Shown here piece by piece: positions 5,093-7,897 of a stretch of DNA of 7,897 nt. Where the stretch lies: contig JAGVIF010000128.1 of NCBI GenBank assembly GCA_020056205.1, positions 1 through 7,897 of the forward strand. The letters are read 5' to 3'. The notes below the pieces were generated by a model. That model saw only the letters and a list, made by a program, of their open reading frames with translations, had not been told where the DNA came from and ran no database searches. This stretch comes from Lentisphaeria bacterium. GTDB taxonomy: Bacteria > Verrucomicrobiota > Lentisphaeria > Victivallales > GWF2-50-93. Position 1 is the first letter of the stretch. Every line of letters starts with the position of its first letter. The position numbers and the translations under genes were made by a program.

Positions 5093-6640
5093 ATGTTCTA
5101 TTGTGCGAGAATGTTGAAAAAGTCATTACGAAAGCCTGCGATCGCGTCTTTCGCTCTTTTTCTTTTTAGTTTCTCATCTTTTTCGTCTGAGGCGGGTCTC
5201 CCTCCTCTTTTTGATTATGAGGAGGATATCGGGTTGAAGGGGAAGGACACGGAACTCAGAATGCTCGCCCCAATATGTGAATTTTCGTCTGATGAGACAT
5301 CGTCCCATAATCTAAACGCGATTCGCCCTTTGCTGTCGTGGGAAGGCGACAAAAGCTCTTACGCATTTGATGTGTTGTGGCCTCTTTTTGCGTATCGCGA
5401 GAATAATTTCGAAAAATACTGGCGTTTTATTCTTCTCTATTCGGGGCAGAAAAAGTTTGAAGACGACCCGGGGAAGCCCGGAGATAGTCCGCATACCGGT
5501 TTCATCCCGCTTTTTTTTTACGGCGATGACACGAACGGGGATTTTTACTGGTCTGTTTTTCCCGTGTATGGAGAAGTCCGGGATTTTTTGTCATACGATT
5601 CGATATATTTCATTCTTTTTCCGGTTTATCTGAAAACCAAAAAGGGTAATGCTGAGGGAGAGTCCTATTTATGGCCTATTCTGAACTGGGACGAAAGTCC
5701 GAAATACAAGAAGTTTCGTTTTATCCCTTTTTATGCCTACCATGAGAGACCTGACAGTTTCAGGAGGGCATCATATCTCTGGCCATTTTATCATACCGCC
5801 GAGTATTACAGCGCAAAGAATGGAGGGAGTGGGTGGCTTCTTTGGCCGCTTGTTGGAAAAAACAAGTTTCAGCGTTTGGAGTCATGGAGTTTTTTGTGGC
5901 CTTTCTTTTCGACGCACAAAAGGCTTCCTGACGAGAAGGGAGAAGACGATGGATTTGGTTTTACCGCGCCGTGGCCGGTTTTGCAATACAAAAGAAATGT
6001 TGACAGGGACGAAGACAACGAGGAGTGGAAATTTTATCTGTGGCCTATTTACGGGCGTTCGGAAAGGAAAGACTCCGAGTATCAATTTATAATGTGGCCA
6101 TTTGGTTCTTCGCTTCATACGTTTGGAGATCAGGGCAATGTGGAATGGGCGTGGGCTCTTCCTCTCTACTGGTCAAAACACGGGGCGGACAAAAACGGAA
6201 AGATATCGGAAGTCTATAGGCATTTCTGGCCATTCGCGTCATATCTTTCAAAGGCTGATGATTTCTCCGAAATCCGCGTTCTTGACATATGGATACAAAG
6301 AAATATGCCTGCGGTTGACAGGAACTGGACTCCGCTTTGGACGCTTTTCGACTACCAGCGAAACGGGGAGGCCTTCCGTTATGATTTTTTATGGGGCTGG
6401 ATAAAATATTCAGATAACAGAAAGGAAGGTGAAAGTTTTTCCGTATTTCCTTTTTACAATTGCGAATACGATATGCGCAACGTCGGCTCCGCTGTTGCTG
6501 AAGGAGAGGAGAAAAACGCGGGCGTTGCCGCCGCCGACACGGTTGTGAGAGATTACTTCATGGGGTTTGTCCAAACAACAAACAAAGGGGACTCTTCGTC
6601 GTCGTTAAGGCTGTTTTGGCTTGTAGATTTCGATTTTTAA
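5093..6640 (+). CDS. Secreted Trp-Pro repeat protein of unknown function
   Basis: A 515-residue exported protein that I do not recognise as a named family. From Met7 (ATG 5111) it has a classic signal peptide: basic KKSLRK, hydrophobic IASFALFLFSFSSF, and likely cleavage after Ser-Glu-Ala34. The mature part repeats a short motif, aromatic or hydrophobic-Pro-hydrophobic-hydrophobic/aromatic, as in LWPLF (95), IPLFF (138), FPVYG (156), FPVYL (176), LWPIL (193), IPFYA (211), LWPFY (229), LWPLV (250), LWPFF (268), PWPVL (293), LWPIY (316), MWPFG (334), LPLYW (356), FWPFA (378) and FPFYN (452), mostly 17-25 residues apart with charged turns between. Alternating aromatic strands suggest an outer-membrane barrel or beta-repeat surface protein. 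GGAGG at 5075-5079 favours ATG 5093. It sits between a receiver gene and mlaE, so an envelope role is likely. Confidence 0.85.
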   Translation: MFYCARMLKKSLRKPAIASFALFLFSFSSFSSEAGLPPLFDYEEDIGLKGKDTELRMLAPICEFSSDETSSHNLNAIRPLLSWEGDKSSYAFDVLWPLFAYRENNFEKYWRFILLYSGQKKFEDDPGKPGDSPHTGFIPLFFYGDDTNGDFYWSVFPVYGEVRDFLSYDSIYFILFPVYLKTKKGNAEGESYLWPILNWDESPKYKKFRFIPFYAYHERPDSFRRASYLWPFYHTAEYYSAKNGGSGWLLWPLVGKNKFQRLESWSFLWPFFSTHKRLPDEKGEDDGFGFTAPWPVLQYKRNVDRDEDNEEWKFYLWPIYGRSERKDSEYQFIMWPFGSSLHTFGDQGNVEWAWALPLYWSKHGADKNGKISEVYRHFWPFASYLSKADDFSEIRVLDIWIQRNMPAVDRNWTPLWTLFDYQRNGEAFRYDFLWGWIKYSDNRKEGESFSVFPFYNCEYDMRNVGSAVAEGEEKNAGVAAADTVVRDYFMGFVQTTNKGDSSSSLRLFWLVDFDF

Positions 6641-6649
6641 GAAAAAGAG

Positions 6650-6678
6650 TTCGAAAAAATGTGTTTTTGTCCTATATT
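6650..6678 (+). promoter_or_regulatory. Weak candidate promoter before mlaE
   Basis: TTCGAA (6650-6655) and TATATT (6673-6678) are 17 bases apart in the 72-base gap before mlaE. The -35 is poor (three of six). It would give the transporter genes some expression independent of the upstream receiver and repeat-protein genes. No terminator is visible in the gap. Confidence 0.25.
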
Positions 6679-6712
6679 TGCGGTTTACCAATTTGGAGGC
6701 TGATTTTTTTCT

Positions 6713-7519
6713 ATGATAATTCCGTATGAATCAGACTATTTTCCTGAAGGCGATAATTTCTTAGTGGAGCTCGGCAGGTTTGTCTTAATAAGCATAAGGA
6801 ATTCCGGCAGAGGGGTATTGCTGACACTTGATGCATTTTTATTTTTTCCCCTGTTTTACAGGAGACGGCATGAACTTCTCCGTCAGATGTTTTTAGTCAG
6901 CATAAAGAGTCTTGGGGTTGTAAGCCTTGTCGCTCTTTTCACGGGGATGATACTTTCTTTGCAGGCCGGATTGACGCTCAGGGATTACGGACAGGAGATG
7001 AGGGTTGGAACGGTGGTGGCTGAGTCAATGTTCAGGGAGATGGGGCCTTTTATGACGGCGTTGATACTTGCCGCGTGCGTAGGTTCCGCGATGGCCGCCG
7101 AGCTCGGAACGATGATTGTTTCCGAAGAAGTTTCGGCGCTTGAAGTGATGTCTATAAATCCTGTTTATTATCTTGTTATGCCGCGCGTTCTCGGGATGCT
7201 GATAATGTGTCCGGCGCTTACTATTTACACGAATATCATAGGAGTGTTGGGCGGAGGGGCGGTGGCTTATTCCCAGTTAAACGTCGAATGGCAGGTTTAT
7301 TATGACTACGCTACGATGTATCTTGACATGAAGGAAATCAATGTCGGGATTCTAAAGTCTGCGATTTTCGCAATAATTGTGTCGGGAGTCGGATGCTATC
7401 AGGGGCTTGCGACGAGCGGCGGGGCGGTCGGGGTCGGAACGGCCACCCGAAGGGCTGTCGTCATATCCTTTCTCCTAATAATAACAAGCGGATACTTTAT
7501 CACGAGGATGTTTTACTGA
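6713..7519 (+). CDS. mlaE: MlaE-type ABC transporter permease
   Basis: A 268-residue inner-membrane permease of the MlaE/YrbE family, which moves phospholipids or other lipids between inner and outer membranes together with MlaF (ATPase) and an MCE protein (MlaD). Family hallmarks are GMILSLQAG (78-86), REMGPFMTALILAACVGSA (108-126) followed by MAAELGTM (127-134), SEEVSALEVMSINP (137-150) with YLVMPR (153-158), and the C-terminal GCYQGLATSGGAVGVG (227-242). An N-terminal interface helix and about five membrane segments can be seen, at about 65-85, 112-130, 158-185, 213-230 and 247-266. Length is normal. GGAGG at 6695-6699 lies 13 bases before the ATG. It is one base from the ATPase gene, so the two are clearly co-translated. 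A chloroplast TGD1-like substrate range or another lipid is possible; the substrate is inferred from family. Confidence 0.94.
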   Translation: MIIPYESDYFPEGDNFLVELGRFVLISIRNSGRGVLLTLDAFLFFPLFYRRRHELLRQMFLVSIKSLGVVSLVALFTGMILSLQAGLTLRDYGQEMRVGTVVAESMFREMGPFMTALILAACVGSAMAAELGTMIVSEEVSALEVMSINPVYYLVMPRVLGMLIMCPALTIYTNIIGVLGGGAVAYSQLNVEWQVYYDYATMYLDMKEINVGILKSAIFAIIVSGVGCYQGLATSGGAVGVGTATRRAVVISFLLIITSGYFITRMFY

Positions 7520-7520
7520 T

Positions 7521-7897
7521 ATGATAGAATTTAATTCTGTTTATAAAACTCTGCGGGGAAGGGAAATCCTCAAGGACGTGACATTGCGCGTGGAAAAAGG
7601 GAGCGCCCATACCATACTCGGGCCGACCGGCACGGGGAAGACCGTTACGCTCAGGCACATAGTGAAACTTTTTGAGCCCGACGCGGGAAAAATCACGTTT
7701 GAAGGCAGAGACATATCTGAAATCAAAGGCTGGGCGCTTGATGAATACAGAGCTAATTTCGGCTATCTTTTTCAGTCGGGGGCGTTGATAGCGTGGATGA
7801 CGGTTGGAGATAATGTAGCGCTGCCTCTGAGGGAGAAAACAAAAATGTCCGAAATTCAAATAAACGGCAAGGTGGCGGAAGTTCTTGATCTCGTCGA
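7521..7897 (+). CDS. mlaF: MlaF-type ABC transporter ATPase (partial, cut by window end)
   Basis: The first 125 residues of an ABC ATPase; the frame is still open at the window end. Walker A is GPTGTGKT (34-41) and the Q-loop lies in LFQSGAL, a phrase typical of MlaF/MceG ATPases, followed by MTVGDNVALPLRE, which matches the MTVxENVxxPLRE of that subfamily. The ABC signature, Walker B and H-loop lie beyond the window. MlaF hydrolyses ATP to drive lipid transport by the MlaE permease encoded one base upstream. In related operons the next gene is the MCE protein MlaD, which should be found just outside. The residues IAW between GAL and MTV replace the FDS seen in many relatives, a small variation. 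Confidence 0.92.
   Translation, partial: MIEFNSVYKTLRGREILKDVTLRVEKGSAHTILGPTGTGKTVTLRHIVKLFEPDAGKITFEGRDISEIKGWALDEYRANFGYLFQSGALIAWMTVGDNVALPLREKTKMSEIQINGKVAEVLDLV

Noticed and set aside
7500..7859. A 119-codon minus-strand frame at the window end.
   Set aside because: The plus strand encodes a clear MlaF ATPase with Walker A and Q-loop, so this is a shadow.

Overview
The window looks like chromosomal DNA of a diderm (Gram-negative) bacterium with moderate GC and the standard code. It carries MlaE/MlaF-type outer-membrane lipid transport genes and a secreted aromatic-rich protein, which implies an outer membrane. The mix of FeoB, Fur, a DtxR-FeoA fusion, a tryptophan-proline repeat protein and a GC-rich hairpin repeat resembles uncultured lineages around Omnitrophota or Lentisphaerota/Planctomycetota. 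That placement is a low-confidence impression. Every gene I accept lies on the + strand.

Region 1 (1-1060) is accessory. It has an intact VOC-fold protein (167-574) and a short Nif3-like reading frame (637-930) with a good ribosome binding site that stops after about one third of the family length. A possible terminator follows at 1018-1054.

Region 2 (1069-4549) is an iron-uptake locus: a Fur-family repressor, a ferrous iron transporter FeoB, a 67-residue eight-cysteine protein whose start overlaps the feoB stop, and a DtxR-like protein fused to a FeoA (SH3-like) domain. Two near-identical 17-bp inverted repeats, TTGAAA-N5-TTTCAA, precede fur and feoB. They resemble a Fur operator, and the first sits on a promoter. 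The simplest reading is that Fur with Fe(II) represses itself and feoB. The DtxR-FeoA protein keeps the metal ligands but has a poor recognition helix, so it may have become a FeoB partner or iron sensor rather than a DNA binder.

Region 3 (4550-4685) is intergenic and holds a GC-rich hairpin element built from CCTGCCTG units.

Region 4 (4686-7897) reads as an envelope operon: a stand-alone receiver protein, a secreted protein with about 17 copies of a W/F-P-hydrophobic-aromatic motif, then the permease (MlaE) and ATPase (MlaF, cut by the window end) of a phospholipid-type ABC transporter. The most novel part is this repeat protein placed directly before the transporter, followed by the modified Feo regulator/partner set.
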